Source of the DNA: Nocardioides sp. R-C-SC26
Lineage (GTDB): Bacteria; Actinomycetota; Actinomycetes; Propionibacteriales; Nocardioidaceae
Assembly (NCBI RefSeq): GCF_021246465.1
Contig: NZ_JAHRHK010000004.1
Location: forward strand, 108,155-172,154
Length of the DNA stretch: 64,000 nt
Direction of reading: 5' to 3'
The notes under the pieces are model-generated. The model worked only from the letters and a program-made list of their open reading frames with translations, did no database searches and was not told the origin of the DNA. Positions 47,640 to 55,193 of the stretch are shown one piece after another; the stretch's first letter is position 1; every line of letters begins with the position of its first letter. The translations under genes were made by a program, and so were the position numbers.

Positions 47640-47677
47640 CAGGGTCGCCATGACACGCTGAGGTCATGGCGACCCTG
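47640..47677. repeat. 15-bp perfect inverted repeat spanning the flavodoxin start codon
   Basis: CAGGGTCGCCATGAC and GTCATGGCGACCCTG flank an 8-nt loop. The right arm contains the ATG and the next three codons of the following gene; the loop holds GAG of a weak Shine-Dalgarno. It could act as terminator of the Mn exporter, operator, or start-codon sequestering hairpin. Confidence 0.75.
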
Positions 47678-48163
47678 CTCGTGATCCACCACGCGCCGAC
47701 GCCGTCGCTGCGCGCCCTCAGCGACTCGGTGATCGCAGGCGCACGTGACGACGCACTCGACGACGTCCAGGTCCGCTCCATCGCGGCCCTGGAGGCAAGC
47801 GCCGAGGACGTCGTGGCCGCTGACGGTGTCGTGCTCACCACCAGCGCCAACTTCGGCTACATGAGCGGTGCCCTCAAGCACTTCTTCGACTCCGCTTTCC
47901 TCCAGATCGGGGGCGCTCTCGACGACGGCGGCGGTGCCGGCGACGACGCGGGCGTGGCCTCTCCCGGTGGCAGGCTCCCGTTCGGCCTGCTCGTCCACGG
48001 GCGCTACGACACCACGGGCGCGGTGCGCTCGGTCTTGGCCATCACGGGAGCACTCCCGTGGCGACAAGTCGCGCCGGTGCTCGAGGTCCTCGGAGACGTC
48101 GGTGACGCCGAACGCGAGGCCGCGTACGAGCTGGGGGCGACCGTCGCGGCGCTGCTGACATGA
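47666..48163 (+). CDS. Flavodoxin-like/NAD(P)H-dependent FMN reductase family protein (165 aa)
   Basis: Flavodoxin fold: phosphate-binding loop region HHAPTPSLRAL near residue 8-18, and the flavin-ring segment LTTSANFGYMSGALKHFFDSAF near 56-77, which is typical of WrbA/NADPH-dependent FMN reductases. A Gly/Asp-rich insert at about 83-98 is unusual. Likely an FMN-binding oxidoreductase of unknown substrate. The start codon is buried in a perfect inverted repeat. Confidence 0.78.
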   Translation: MATLLVIHHAPTPSLRALSDSVIAGARDDALDDVQVRSIAALEASAEDVVAADGVVLTTSANFGYMSGALKHFFDSAFLQIGGALDDGGGAGDDAGVASPGGRLPFGLLVHGRYDTTGAVRSVLAITGALPWRQVAPVLEVLGDVGDAEREAAYELGATVAALLT

Positions 48164-48201
48164 GAGGACGCCGCCGTGGCAGGGATGCGACCTCGCGCGG
48201 C

Positions 48202-48393
48202 TACGATCGCAGCGTGCTAGGAGATCGCACGGATAGGGGCTGTCGAGGTGGGCGTCGTTCCGGGGCGTGCATGAGTGCCGCCGAGGAGGGAGCCGTGCCG
48301 GAGGCACGGCGACGCTCGAGTTGGTGCTCAGGTGCGTGCGGGGGCGGCGACCAGCCGACATCTGCCCTCTCCGTGCGATCCATCAGGGTGCGC
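48202..48393 (+). promoter_or_regulatory. Promoter (TACGAT) and about 180-nt untranslated leader
   Basis: TACGAT at 48202-48207 predicts a start near 48214. The stretch to the lipoprotein ATG lacks the third-position GC bias of coding DNA here although a frame is open. It contains an 8-bp hairpin GCCGTGCC/GGCACGGC (48292-48310). No known riboswitch recognised. Confidence 0.4.
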
Positions 48394-49236
48394 ATGGCGA
48401 CGCGGCCGACCGGCCGAGGCGGAGTGGGACGTCGTCCCGCTGCGCCGACACGCCTGGCGGTCGCGCTCGGTCTGGGCCTTCTCCCCGTGGGGTGCGGCGA
48501 CCCGGCCGACGACTCCGTCGACCCCGACCAGGTCGACGCCGTCGAGGCACCGAGGCTCGGCGCCTGCCGCATGCTGACCGTCGCCGACCTCGCCGAGCAG
48601 ACCAATGCCACGGTGACCGTGCCGTGCAGCGAACGACACACAGCTCAGACCTACGCCGTCGGCGACCTTCCCGCCGACCTGCGCGACGCCGACCGTGACT
48701 CCGCCGAGGTCGGCGCCTTCGCCTACGACACGTGCTCGACGAAGTTGCAGAAGTTCCTCGGTGCCGACGAGAGCCTGGCGATGCGCACGATCGTGAGCTG
48801 GGCCTGGTTCCGCCCCTCGGCGCGGGCCTGGGACAAGGGGGCGCGCTGGTACCGATGCGACGCCGTCGGCGGAGGCGACCACAGTCTCAGCCTCGCCGCC
48901 CTGCCGTCGCCGTCGGCGGAGGGGATGCTCCAGGGCCGCCCGGACGATCGCTGGATGGTCTGCGCCCAGGGTGCGTCGGTCAGCGAGTCGCCGAAGATCG
49001 CCTGCTCCCAGCCTCACGACTGGCGCGCCGTCACCACGATCAAGGTCGGCGAACCGAACGAGGCCTACCCCGGTGACCAGGAGGTCGAGATCACCACGCG
49101 CGACTTCTGCTCCGACTCCGTGGGTGCGTGGCTGAACTACCCGGTCGACTTCGAGTACGGCTACACCTGGTTCCACCAGGACGAGTGGGACGCGGGCAAC
49201 CGCCGCTCGGTCTGCTGGGCCAAGACCTCGGACTGA
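48394..49236 (+). CDS. Septum formation family lipoprotein, first of a tandem pair (280 aa)
   Basis: Lipobox LLPVGC with Cys34 after a Arg/Pro-rich N-terminus. The mature part shows the Septum_form (PF13845-like) pattern: CSERHTAQTYAVGDL, RWYRCDAVGG, KIACSQPHDWRAVTTI, YPGDQEV and a final SVCWAKTSD, with about ten Cys suited to disulfides outside the membrane. Function in actinobacteria is not settled. The ATG at 48394 is chosen because the upstream frame has non-coding composition. A second, diverged copy follows after 9 nt. Confidence 0.75.
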   Translation: MATRPTGRGGVGRRPAAPTRLAVALGLGLLPVGCGDPADDSVDPDQVDAVEAPRLGACRMLTVADLAEQTNATVTVPCSERHTAQTYAVGDLPADLRDADRDSAEVGAFAYDTCSTKLQKFLGADESLAMRTIVSWAWFRPSARAWDKGARWYRCDAVGGGDHSLSLAALPSPSAEGMLQGRPDDRWMVCAQGASVSESPKIACSQPHDWRAVTTIKVGEPNEAYPGDQEVEITTRDFCSDSVGAWLNYPVDFEYGYTWFHQDEWDAGNRRSVCWAKTSD

Positions 49237-49245
49237 TCGATCGCC

Positions 49246-50097
49246 GTGACGCGCACGCCGCCGCTCTGGCGCCGCCGGACCTGTCGGCCTGCCCCAGCGG
49301 TACTTCTCCTGGGGCTGAGCCTCCTCGTCGGTTGCTCGGGCGGCGACGTCGAACCGGCCGCCGACTCCACGCCGAGCGCGACCCCACTGCCGACGGCGAC
49401 TCCTCCCGCGGACCCACCTTCCCCGGCTTGCTACCGGCTCTCCTTCGAGGAGGCGCTGTCCCCCACCGCCTCCTCGGTCCCCCCCGTGCGGTGTCGCGGC
49501 CGTCATACGGCGCAGACGTTCGCCGTCGGTCGCATCGACAACGTCGTCGATGGGCACCTGCTCACCGTCGACTCCGAACGCGTCCAGCAGCGCGTCGCCC
49601 GCGCATGCCCCGAGCGCCTCGGCACGTTCCTGGGCGGGAGTCTGGAGGAGCAGCGCCTGAGCGTGCTCCGCGCCGTCTGGTTCACTCCGACCCTCGACGA
49701 CGCCGAGTCGGGCCAGGACTGGTTCCGCTGCGACGTCGTGGCCGTCGCGGGCAGCGATCGGCTCGCCGTGCTCCGCTCCTCGCTCGAGGGAGTGTTGACT
49801 ACGCCGAAGGGGCGCGAGACGTGGGGAATGTGCGCTCCGACCGGCCCCGACGACGAGGGCTTCGTCCACATGCCGTGCGCACAGGAGGACGCCTGGCGCG
49901 CCGTCTCGGTCGTCGCGCTGTCGGGGCGCCGCTACCCGGGCGCCGCACGGATCACCGCGGTCGGGCGGGAACCCTGCCAGGACGCTGCCCGTCGGCTCGC
50001 CGATGACCCCTTGGACTACCAGTGGGGCCTCGAGGGGCCCGATGAGTCCCAGTGGGCCGCAGGTGAGCGGTTCCTCCGCTGCTGGGCACCGACCTGA
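49246..50097 (+). CDS. Septum formation family lipoprotein, second of a tandem pair (283 aa)
   Basis: Signal peptide with lipobox LLVGC (Cys30), a Pro/Thr linker, then the same arrangement as the preceding protein: CRGRHTAQTFAVGRI, DWFRCDVVAVA, HMPCAQEDAWRAVSVV, RRYPGAARI and FLRCWAPT. Only these motifs are strongly shared, so the duplication is old. Its GTG lies 9 nt after the first copy, so they are co-expressed on the cell surface. Confidence 0.75.
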   Translation: MTRTPPLWRRRTCRPAPAVLLLGLSLLVGCSGGDVEPAADSTPSATPLPTATPPADPPSPACYRLSFEEALSPTASSVPPVRCRGRHTAQTFAVGRIDNVVDGHLLTVDSERVQQRVARACPERLGTFLGGSLEEQRLSVLRAVWFTPTLDDAESGQDWFRCDVVAVAGSDRLAVLRSSLEGVLTTPKGRETWGMCAPTGPDDEGFVHMPCAQEDAWRAVSVVALSGRRYPGAARITAVGREPCQDAARRLADDPLDYQWGLEGPDESQWAAGERFLRCWAPT

Positions 50098-50113
50098 CGA
50101 CGAACGACGCGGT

Positions 50114-50128
50114 CCTCAGTAGCTGAGG
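50114..50128. terminator. Short hairpin between the lipoprotein pair and era
   Basis: CCTCAG-TAG-CTGAGG, 6 bp with a 3-nt loop. Weak, but the only structure between the convergent genes. Confidence 0.3.
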
Positions 50129-50129
50129 G

Positions 50130-51068
50130 TCAGAAACCGAGCTTGCGCAGCTGACGCGGATCGCGCTGCCAGTCCTTGGCGATCTTGACGTGCAGGTCCA
50201 GGTAGACCGGTGTCCCGAACAGCGACTCGATCTGTCCGCGGGCCCGCTTGCCGACGTCGCGCAGTCGGGCGCCGCGATGGCCGATCACGATGCCCTTCTG
50301 CGACGATCGCTCGACGTAGAGACTCGCGTGGATGTCGAGCAGCGGCTTCTCCGCAGGCCGGTCTGGGCGCAAGCCCATCTCCTCCACCACGACGGCGATG
50401 GAGTGCGGGAGCTCGTCGCGGACGCCGTCGAGGGCCGCCTCACGGATCAGCTCGGCCGCGAGCACCTCGTCGGGGGCGTCGGTGAGGTCGCCGTCGGGGT
50501 AGAGCGGTGGGCCCTCGGGAAGCAGTGCCACCAGGAGGTCGGCGAGCAGACCCACCTGATCGCCACCAACCGCGGAGACGGGGACGATCTCGGACCAGGT
50601 GATGCCCACCTCGGCCCCCAACGCCGCGACGTCCAGGAGGTGCTCGGCGATCCGCTCGGGCGAGACCAGGTCGGTCTTGGTGGCCACGGCCACCTTGATC
50701 GGGCGCTTGAGCTTGGCCAGCTCGGTGGCCAGGAAGCGGTCGCCCGGACCGATCTTCTGGTCGGCCGGGAAGCACAGCGCGACGACGTCCACCTCCGACC
50801 ACGTCGTCATCACCAGGTCGTTGAGCCGCTCCCCGAGCAGGGTGCGGGGGCGGTGGACGCCGGGGGTGTCGACCAGCACCAACTGCGCGTCGGGCCGGTG
50901 CACGATGCCCCGGACGACCGTGCGCGTGGTCTGGGGCTTGTCGCTCGTGATCACGACCTTCTGGCCGACCAGGGCGTTGGTCAGCGTCGACTTGCCGGCG
51001 TTGGGACGCCCGACGAAGGAGACGAATCCCGACCGGTGTCCCGGCGCTTCTGTACCTGTCGTGCTCAT
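50130..51068 (-). CDS. era: GTPase Era (312 aa)
   Basis: Ribosome-assembly GTPase acting on 16S rRNA. G1 GRPNAGKST at residues 20-28, G2 TTRT near 47, G3 DTPG near 67, G4 TKTD near 130, and a C-terminal KH domain (SQKGIVIGHRGARLRDVGKRAR near 255-276). Length normal. Its ATG overlaps the SIP stop by 4 nt, so in this genome era is read from a message starting at the siderophore-interacting gene rather than from its usual upstream neighbours. Confidence 0.95.
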   Translation of the reverse strand: MSTTGTEAPGHRSGFVSFVGRPNAGKSTLTNALVGQKVVITSDKPQTTRTVVRGIVHRPDAQLVLVDTPGVHRPRTLLGERLNDLVMTTWSEVDVVALCFPADQKIGPGDRFLATELAKLKRPIKVAVATKTDLVSPERIAEHLLDVAALGAEVGITWSEIVPVSAVGGDQVGLLADLLVALLPEGPPLYPDGDLTDAPDEVLAAELIREAALDGVRDELPHSIAVVVEEMGLRPDRPAEKPLLDIHASLYVERSSQKGIVIGHRGARLRDVGKRARGQIESLFGTPVYLDLHVKIAKDWQRDPRQLRKLGF

Positions 51069-51847
51069 GACTCTCGCGCCTCGTCGTAGTCGGCCCAGAT
51101 CTGCTCGTCGGTCTTGCCAGCGGCCTTGCCCGTGCGCCAGATCGGACCGGGATCCACCGCACGCGGCTGCCGGGCGGTGCCGCCGCGCCAGTAGCCCATG
51201 ACGTCGTAGGCGGTGCTGGGCAACCGCCGTTCACGCATCAGGTGCTTGCGGATCGCACGCATCTGAGCCGACTCGCCGGCCATCCAGAAGTACCCGTCGC
51301 CCGTCGGCCAGTCGATCCCCGCCACCGCGTCGGCGAGGTTGCTCGCGCCGTCACCCGGCTGCGGGAGCCAGCGCACGCCCTCCAACGGGGCGAGGTAGTC
51401 CGACAGCTCCTCGGCGTCGGGCACCTCGGCCCAGGCGTGCACCGGCACCTGGGCACTCGCAGCGATCCGCGCCATGGCCGGGAGCGCCGTCAGGTCGCCG
51501 ACGAGCATTAGCCACGTCGCCTCCGGAGGCATCGCGAACGAACCCTTGGGGTCTGAGACCGTGCAGATCTGCCCTGCGCAGTCGGTGCGCACCCATTCGG
51601 TGACGAGCCCGACGTCGTGCACCACGACGTCGAGCACCAAGGACGCGGCCTCGGGATCCCACGAGCGGACGGTGTAGTACCGACTCTGGAACTGACCGGG
51701 TGGGACCAGCGCGACCCACTCGTCGGGGATGCCGGTCGAGGCGAAGCCGGCCAGGCCGGGGCCGCCGAGCTCGAGACGCACGAGATGCTCGCTGAGCTGC
51801 TCACGTCGTCGGACGACTGCTTCATAGGTTGCCGCCCGCGTGCTCAT
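51065..51847 (-). CDS. Siderophore-interacting protein, FAD-dependent ferric reductase-like (260 aa)
   Basis: ViuB/SIP family: an FAD-binding barrel with QSRYYTVRSWD near residue 55-65 (the RxYTxR motif), then a NAD(P)-binding SIP domain with LVGDLTALPAMARI and YFWMAGESAQMRAIRKHL. Releases iron from siderophores by reduction. The C-terminal QIWADYDE extension is common in this group. No siderophore transport or synthesis genes are adjacent. ATG with TAGATT 7 nt upstream, and a dispersed repeat begins exactly at that hexamer. Confidence 0.88.
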   Translation of the reverse strand: MSTRAATYEAVVRRREQLSEHLVRLELGGPGLAGFASTGIPDEWVALVPPGQFQSRYYTVRSWDPEAASLVLDVVVHDVGLVTEWVRTDCAGQICTVSDPKGSFAMPPEATWLMLVGDLTALPAMARIAASAQVPVHAWAEVPDAEELSDYLAPLEGVRWLPQPGDGASNLADAVAGIDWPTGDGYFWMAGESAQMRAIRKHLMRERRLPSTAYDVMGYWRGGTARQPRAVDPGPIWRTGKAAGKTDEQIWADYDEARES

Positions 51848-51854
51848 CGGGGCC

Positions 51855-51860
51855 AATCTA
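51855..51860 (-). promoter_or_regulatory. Candidate -10 (TAGATT) of SIP-era
   Basis: Minus-strand TAGATT, 7 nt from the ATG. Everything upstream of it belongs to the dispersed repeat. Confidence 0.45.
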
Positions 51861-51969
51861 GTGGTGTGTCCGAGAAGTTGTGAAACGGCTGGCATGCCTC
51901 ACGTGGGCGCGACGCAAGGCGCCGGCGCGCAGCCATGCCGGGCCGTCCCGAACTGCCCGGACGTGCCAC
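51861..51969 (-). repeat. Dispersed repeat, copy B (109 bp, imperfect terminal inverted repeats)
   Basis: Ends GTGGTGTGTCCG and CGGACGTGCCAC (9 of 12 matching when inverted). Internal block GACGCAAGGCGCCGGCGCGC-AGCCATGCCGGG-CGTCCCG matches copy A. It lies between tmsB and the SIP gene, same orientation as copy A relative to the minus-strand genes. Confidence 0.75.
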
Positions 51970-52006
51970 GAGTGCGATCGCTCGGACGACGCGCTGCGCC
52001 CCACGC

Positions 52007-53311
52007 TCACCAGGTCGGGCGCAGGGGGAATCCGTCGGATCCGTCCGGCCCGACCTTGACCCCGAGCACCTGGGCGAGCTGCACCTCGTTGCGCTCGAAC
52101 CCGATGCGGCAGGCCGCCATATAGAGCCCCCAGACCCGCGCTGTGCCTTCACCGACCTCGGCGACGCAGGCATCCCAGTGGTCCACGAGGTTCTGGTTCC
52201 AGGCCGCGAGCGTCCGTGCGTAGTGCAGGCGCAGATTCTCGGTGTGCATGACCTCGAAGCCGGCGTCCTCGGCTTCGGTGATGATCGTGCCGCTCCCGGT
52301 CAGCTCGCCGTCGGGGAAGACGTAGCGATCGATGAACGCGCCGGCCGGGGTCGGTCGGTTGTGGTGCCGGGTGATGCAGTGGTTCAGCAGGCGCCCCTCC
52401 GGGCGGAGTCTGCTGTGGAGGAACCCGAAGTAGCCGGGGTAGTTCTGCACCCCGATGTGCTCGGTCAGTCCGATCGAGCTGACGGCGTCGAAGTCGCCTT
52501 CACCCACCTCGCGGTAGTCCAGGTGCCGCACCTCGGCGAGGTCGCCGAGGCCGTCGCGATCGATCGCCTCCTGCGCCCAGGAAGCCTGCTGGGCGCTGAG
52601 CGTGACACCGAGCGCGTGCACGCCGTACTCGCGCGCCGCGTGGCGCACCATGCCACCCCACCCGCATCCGACGTCCAGCAGGCGCATGCCCGGACGGAGG
52701 TCGAGTTTGCGGGCGACCAGATCGAACTTCTCGTACTGGGCTTCCTCGAGTGACGCGTGCTCGCTCGGGTAGACCGCGCACGTGTAGGCCATCGAGGGTC
52801 CGAGCACGTGGCGGTAGAACGCGTTCGAGACGTCGTAGTGGTGGTGGATCGCCTCGGCGTCGCGCGTCATGGAGTGCCGCACGCCCTCCATCACCCGGCG
52901 CCACCGCGGCAGGTGCTCCTGGGGCGGTGGGGGCGGTGGCTTGAGGGAGGAGAGACCGAGACCTCGGACGATCGCCAGCAGCTCACCGGCGGTCGGCGCC
53001 CTGAACTTGGTGTGGTCCTTGAGGCGTTGCATCACCGCGTAGGGATTGCCGGGATGCTCGCCGTGGATGACCAGGTCGCCTGCGGCGTAGGCACGGGCCA
53101 GACCCAGGTCGCCCGGCGCGGTCAGCAGGTACGCCAGCCCGCGCTGATTGAGCAGTTCCAGGGTCACTTCAGAGTCCGCGGGACCGGCCGCACTCCCGTC
53201 GTAGGCCTCGAACCGCAGCCGTAGCCCGTCGCGGAGGAGCGTCTCGACCGCGTCGCCGATCGTGAGTGAGCCGCGGTCGGACTCGTTGCGTCGGGAATCG
53301 ATCAGTGCCAT
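52007..53311 (-). CDS. tmsB: Cyclopropane-fatty-acid-type methyltransferase, TmsB-like (434 aa)
   Basis: SAM-dependent methyltransferase of the CFA synthase family: HHHYDVSNAFYRHVLG, YTCAVYP, SAM-binding LLDVGCGWGGMVRHAA, and the C-terminal RLHYARTLAAWNQNL. It is preceded by an FAD-linked oxidase gene, the pairing known from actinobacterial tmsA-tmsB (also bfaB/bfaA). There TmsB methylates oleoyl chains of phospholipids to a 10-methylene form, and TmsA reduces it to 10-methylstearate (tuberculostearic acid). A polyproline run (PPPPPP) near residue 125 marks the domain border. Starts 9 nt after the partner gene. Confidence 0.87.
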   Translation of the reverse strand: MALIDSRRNESDRGSLTIGDAVETLLRDGLRLRFEAYDGSAAGPADSEVTLELLNQRGLAYLLTAPGDLGLARAYAAGDLVIHGEHPGNPYAVMQRLKDHTKFRAPTAGELLAIVRGLGLSSLKPPPPPPQEHLPRWRRVMEGVRHSMTRDAEAIHHHYDVSNAFYRHVLGPSMAYTCAVYPSEHASLEEAQYEKFDLVARKLDLRPGMRLLDVGCGWGGMVRHAAREYGVHALGVTLSAQQASWAQEAIDRDGLGDLAEVRHLDYREVGEGDFDAVSSIGLTEHIGVQNYPGYFGFLHSRLRPEGRLLNHCITRHHNRPTPAGAFIDRYVFPDGELTGSGTIITEAEDAGFEVMHTENLRLHYARTLAAWNQNLVDHWDACVAEVGEGTARVWGLYMAACRIGFERNEVQLAQVLGVKVGPDGSDGFPLRPTW

Positions 53312-53320
53312 GGGGTCACC

Positions 53321-54691
53321 TCACCTGTTGCTCACGGTCTTGTCATAGAGCGACGTCAGTCGGTCGTCGGGATCGAAACGCTGCTTCACGGCCGCCAGAG
53401 CGGCGCCTCGGTAGAGGCGATCGAAGGTGTCGCGGTCGTAGAACGCCTCGGAGTAGAGCGACTTGTGCCCACCCAGCTCGTGGACCCGGCGCTCGATCGC
53501 GCGGTTCAGGGGCGCCGCGGGCGCCTCGTCACCGACGTGCACGGTGCCCCAGAAGCCCGCGTTGACGTAGACGCGGCCCGGGTCGAGCGGATAGGTGGTC
53601 CACGCGCGCTGCGCGACGAGGGGGCAGAGCCAGACCGGTCTCATCCCGACGGCCGCGTCGAACCACTCGACGAAGTCGCCGATCCGGTCGAGCGGCACCT
53701 CGATGTCCTGCACGACGCGTTCCCGCAGGGGACGGCCCGCGCGCCGGTCGAGCCGATCGGCGATGCCGAAGCGACGGTCGAGTCCCAGGAGCCGCATGTA
53801 GACGTCGGATCGACGCCACCGGCGCGGCCAGAGGCGCCGCACTGTCGGGTTCTGGGCACCGAACGCACCGGAGCACCAGAACCAGTCGGTGTCCCACCGC
53901 CACAGGTAGTCCTCGACGGTGAGAAGGTCCATCGTGCGCTCGCGGATCGAGCGGAAATAGATCTCCTGCCCCGTGTAGTCCGATGGTCGCCTGCCGCCGG
54001 TGGTCGCCTGCCACGACGCCAGGGTGAGGTAGAGCTCGTCGGGCGCGAACGCGACGCCGTCGAGGCCGTCGACGGGCTCGTTCTCGAACTCCCCGGTCTC
54101 GACGATCGCCGCGACGGCGTCGGACCAGGAGCGTGCGTCGTCGAAACGCCGATGTCGCAGTCCCACGTAGGAGGACACCGCCTCGAGCTCGATGAGAAGG
54201 CGGGTGGCGTAGCCGAGCGAACCGTAGGAGTTCGGAAACGCGTCGAAGAGCGTGTCGCCCGGATGCGTCGTCACGACCGTGCCGGCGCCGGTGAGCACGT
54301 CCATCTCCAGGACCGACTCGTGCGGGAGGCCGTTGCGGAAACTCGTGGCCTCGATCCCGAGACCCGCGACGGCGCCCCCGAGCGTGATGGTGCGCAGCTG
54401 CGGCACGACCATCGGCATCAGCCCGTGTGCGAGCGTGACCTGGACCAGTCGCTCGTAGGTGCACATGCCCTGGACCTGCGCCGTGCGGCGGTCGGTGTCG
54501 ACCTCGATGACGTCGCAGAGCCCGCTGACGTCCAGGCCCGGTCGCTCGATGCGTTCGCGTGCGCGGAACAGGTTGGAGGTCTGTTTCGCCAGGCGTACCG
54601 GCTCTCCAGGCCCGATCGCCTCGTAGGACGCCGTCAGGCGTTCCACCGCACGCGCGTGCTCTTGCCAGGCCCCGGGTTCAGACACGACCAC
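53321..54691 (-). CDS. tmsA: FAD-binding oxidoreductase, TmsA-like (456 aa)
   Basis: FAD_binding_4 (vanillyl-alcohol oxidase-like) domain: the VRLAKQTSNLFR start, MVVPQLRTITLGGAVAGLGIEATSFRNGLPHESVLEMDVLTG near residues 95-135. The C-terminal half ends in GGHKSLYSEAFYDRDTFDRLY. Relatives reduce the 10-methylene intermediate to 10-methyl fatty acid (TmsA/BfaA) or resemble plant DWF1 sterol reductase. First gene of the pair. GTG at 54691 with TAACGT 6 nt upstream. Confidence 0.83.
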   Translation of the reverse strand: MVVSEPGAWQEHARAVERLTASYEAIGPGEPVRLAKQTSNLFRARERIERPGLDVSGLCDVIEVDTDRRTAQVQGMCTYERLVQVTLAHGLMPMVVPQLRTITLGGAVAGLGIEATSFRNGLPHESVLEMDVLTGAGTVVTTHPGDTLFDAFPNSYGSLGYATRLLIELEAVSSYVGLRHRRFDDARSWSDAVAAIVETGEFENEPVDGLDGVAFAPDELYLTLASWQATTGGRRPSDYTGQEIYFRSIRERTMDLLTVEDYLWRWDTDWFWCSGAFGAQNPTVRRLWPRRWRRSDVYMRLLGLDRRFGIADRLDRRAGRPLRERVVQDIEVPLDRIGDFVEWFDAAVGMRPVWLCPLVAQRAWTTYPLDPGRVYVNAGFWGTVHVGDEAPAAPLNRAIERRVHELGGHKSLYSEAFYDRDTFDRLYRGAALAAVKQRFDPDDRLTSLYDKTVSNR

Positions 54692-54697
54692 GTTGCG

Positions 54698-54703
54698 ACG
54701 TTA
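54698..54703 (-). promoter_or_regulatory. Candidate -10 (TAACGT) of tmsA-tmsB
   Basis: Minus-strand TAACGT, 6 nt from the GTG. Confidence 0.45.
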
Positions 54704-54790
54704 CCCCGGCGGCACGGACGCGAGGTCACGGCGAGATATCAACCGCGTTCGACTCCGTTGCAGTGCCGCACCTCGGTGCGCCGGATGTTC

Positions 54791-55138
54791 TCACTCCGCC
54801 GCCGGGTGCGTGACGTGCACCGTGCCGCGAGCGTCACCGCGGTGGACCACGACGTCGCTCCCGCCGAACTCGGTGACCGCAGCCGCGTCGTCCTCGCTCC
54901 AGCCTGCCTCGTCAGCGAGGAGGACGACGGCCTGGAGGCCGCCCGAGCCGGAGGCCACCGCCATCGCCACGCAGACCTGGATCGCGGAGAGACGCAGGGA
55001 GGGCAGCTCGACGGACGCGGCCGCGTAGGTCCGGCCGTCGAGATCGCGCACGGCTGCACCCTCACGCGCCGAGATGCGCGCGCGCGTCGCGCGCGCCAGG
55101 GTCACGAGCTTGGCGTCTTCCGCAGACAGTTCAGCCAC
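54791..55138 (-). CDS. Cytidine deaminase-like protein lacking catalytic residues (115 aa)
   Basis: Small protein starting MAELSAEDAKLVTLARATRAR, the common form of the CDA-like gene near era in actinobacteria (Rv2365c-like, 113 aa). The positions expected for the zinc site read SVELPSL in place of an HAE motif, and there is no PCxxC. It should therefore not bind catalytic zinc and is probably a non-enzymatic relative. GTG start with TAGGCT 7 nt upstream. It lies 56 nt past the CBS/CNNM gene on the same strand. Confidence 0.72.
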   Translation of the reverse strand: MAELSAEDAKLVTLARATRARISAREGAAVRDLDGRTYAAASVELPSLRLSAIQVCVAMAVASGSGGLQAVVLLADEAGWSEDDAAAVTEFGGSDVVVHRGDARGTVHVTHPAAE

Positions 55139-55145
55139 GAATCCG

Positions 55146-55151
55146 AGCCTA
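55146..55151 (-). promoter_or_regulatory. Candidate -10 (TAGGCT) of the cytidine deaminase-like gene
   Basis: Minus-strand TAGGCT, 7 nt from the GTG. Confidence 0.45.
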
Positions 55152-55193
55152 GTCTCGCCGACTCCTCGGGCCGCTCGAGGGTGGAGTCGCGCG

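Noticed and set aside
48160..48393. N-terminal extension of the first septum-formation lipoprotein, including a GTG at 48214 behind TACGAT
   Set aside because: Codon third positions lose the GC bias here, and the lipoprotein signal would be pushed inside the protein. I treat it as a leader.
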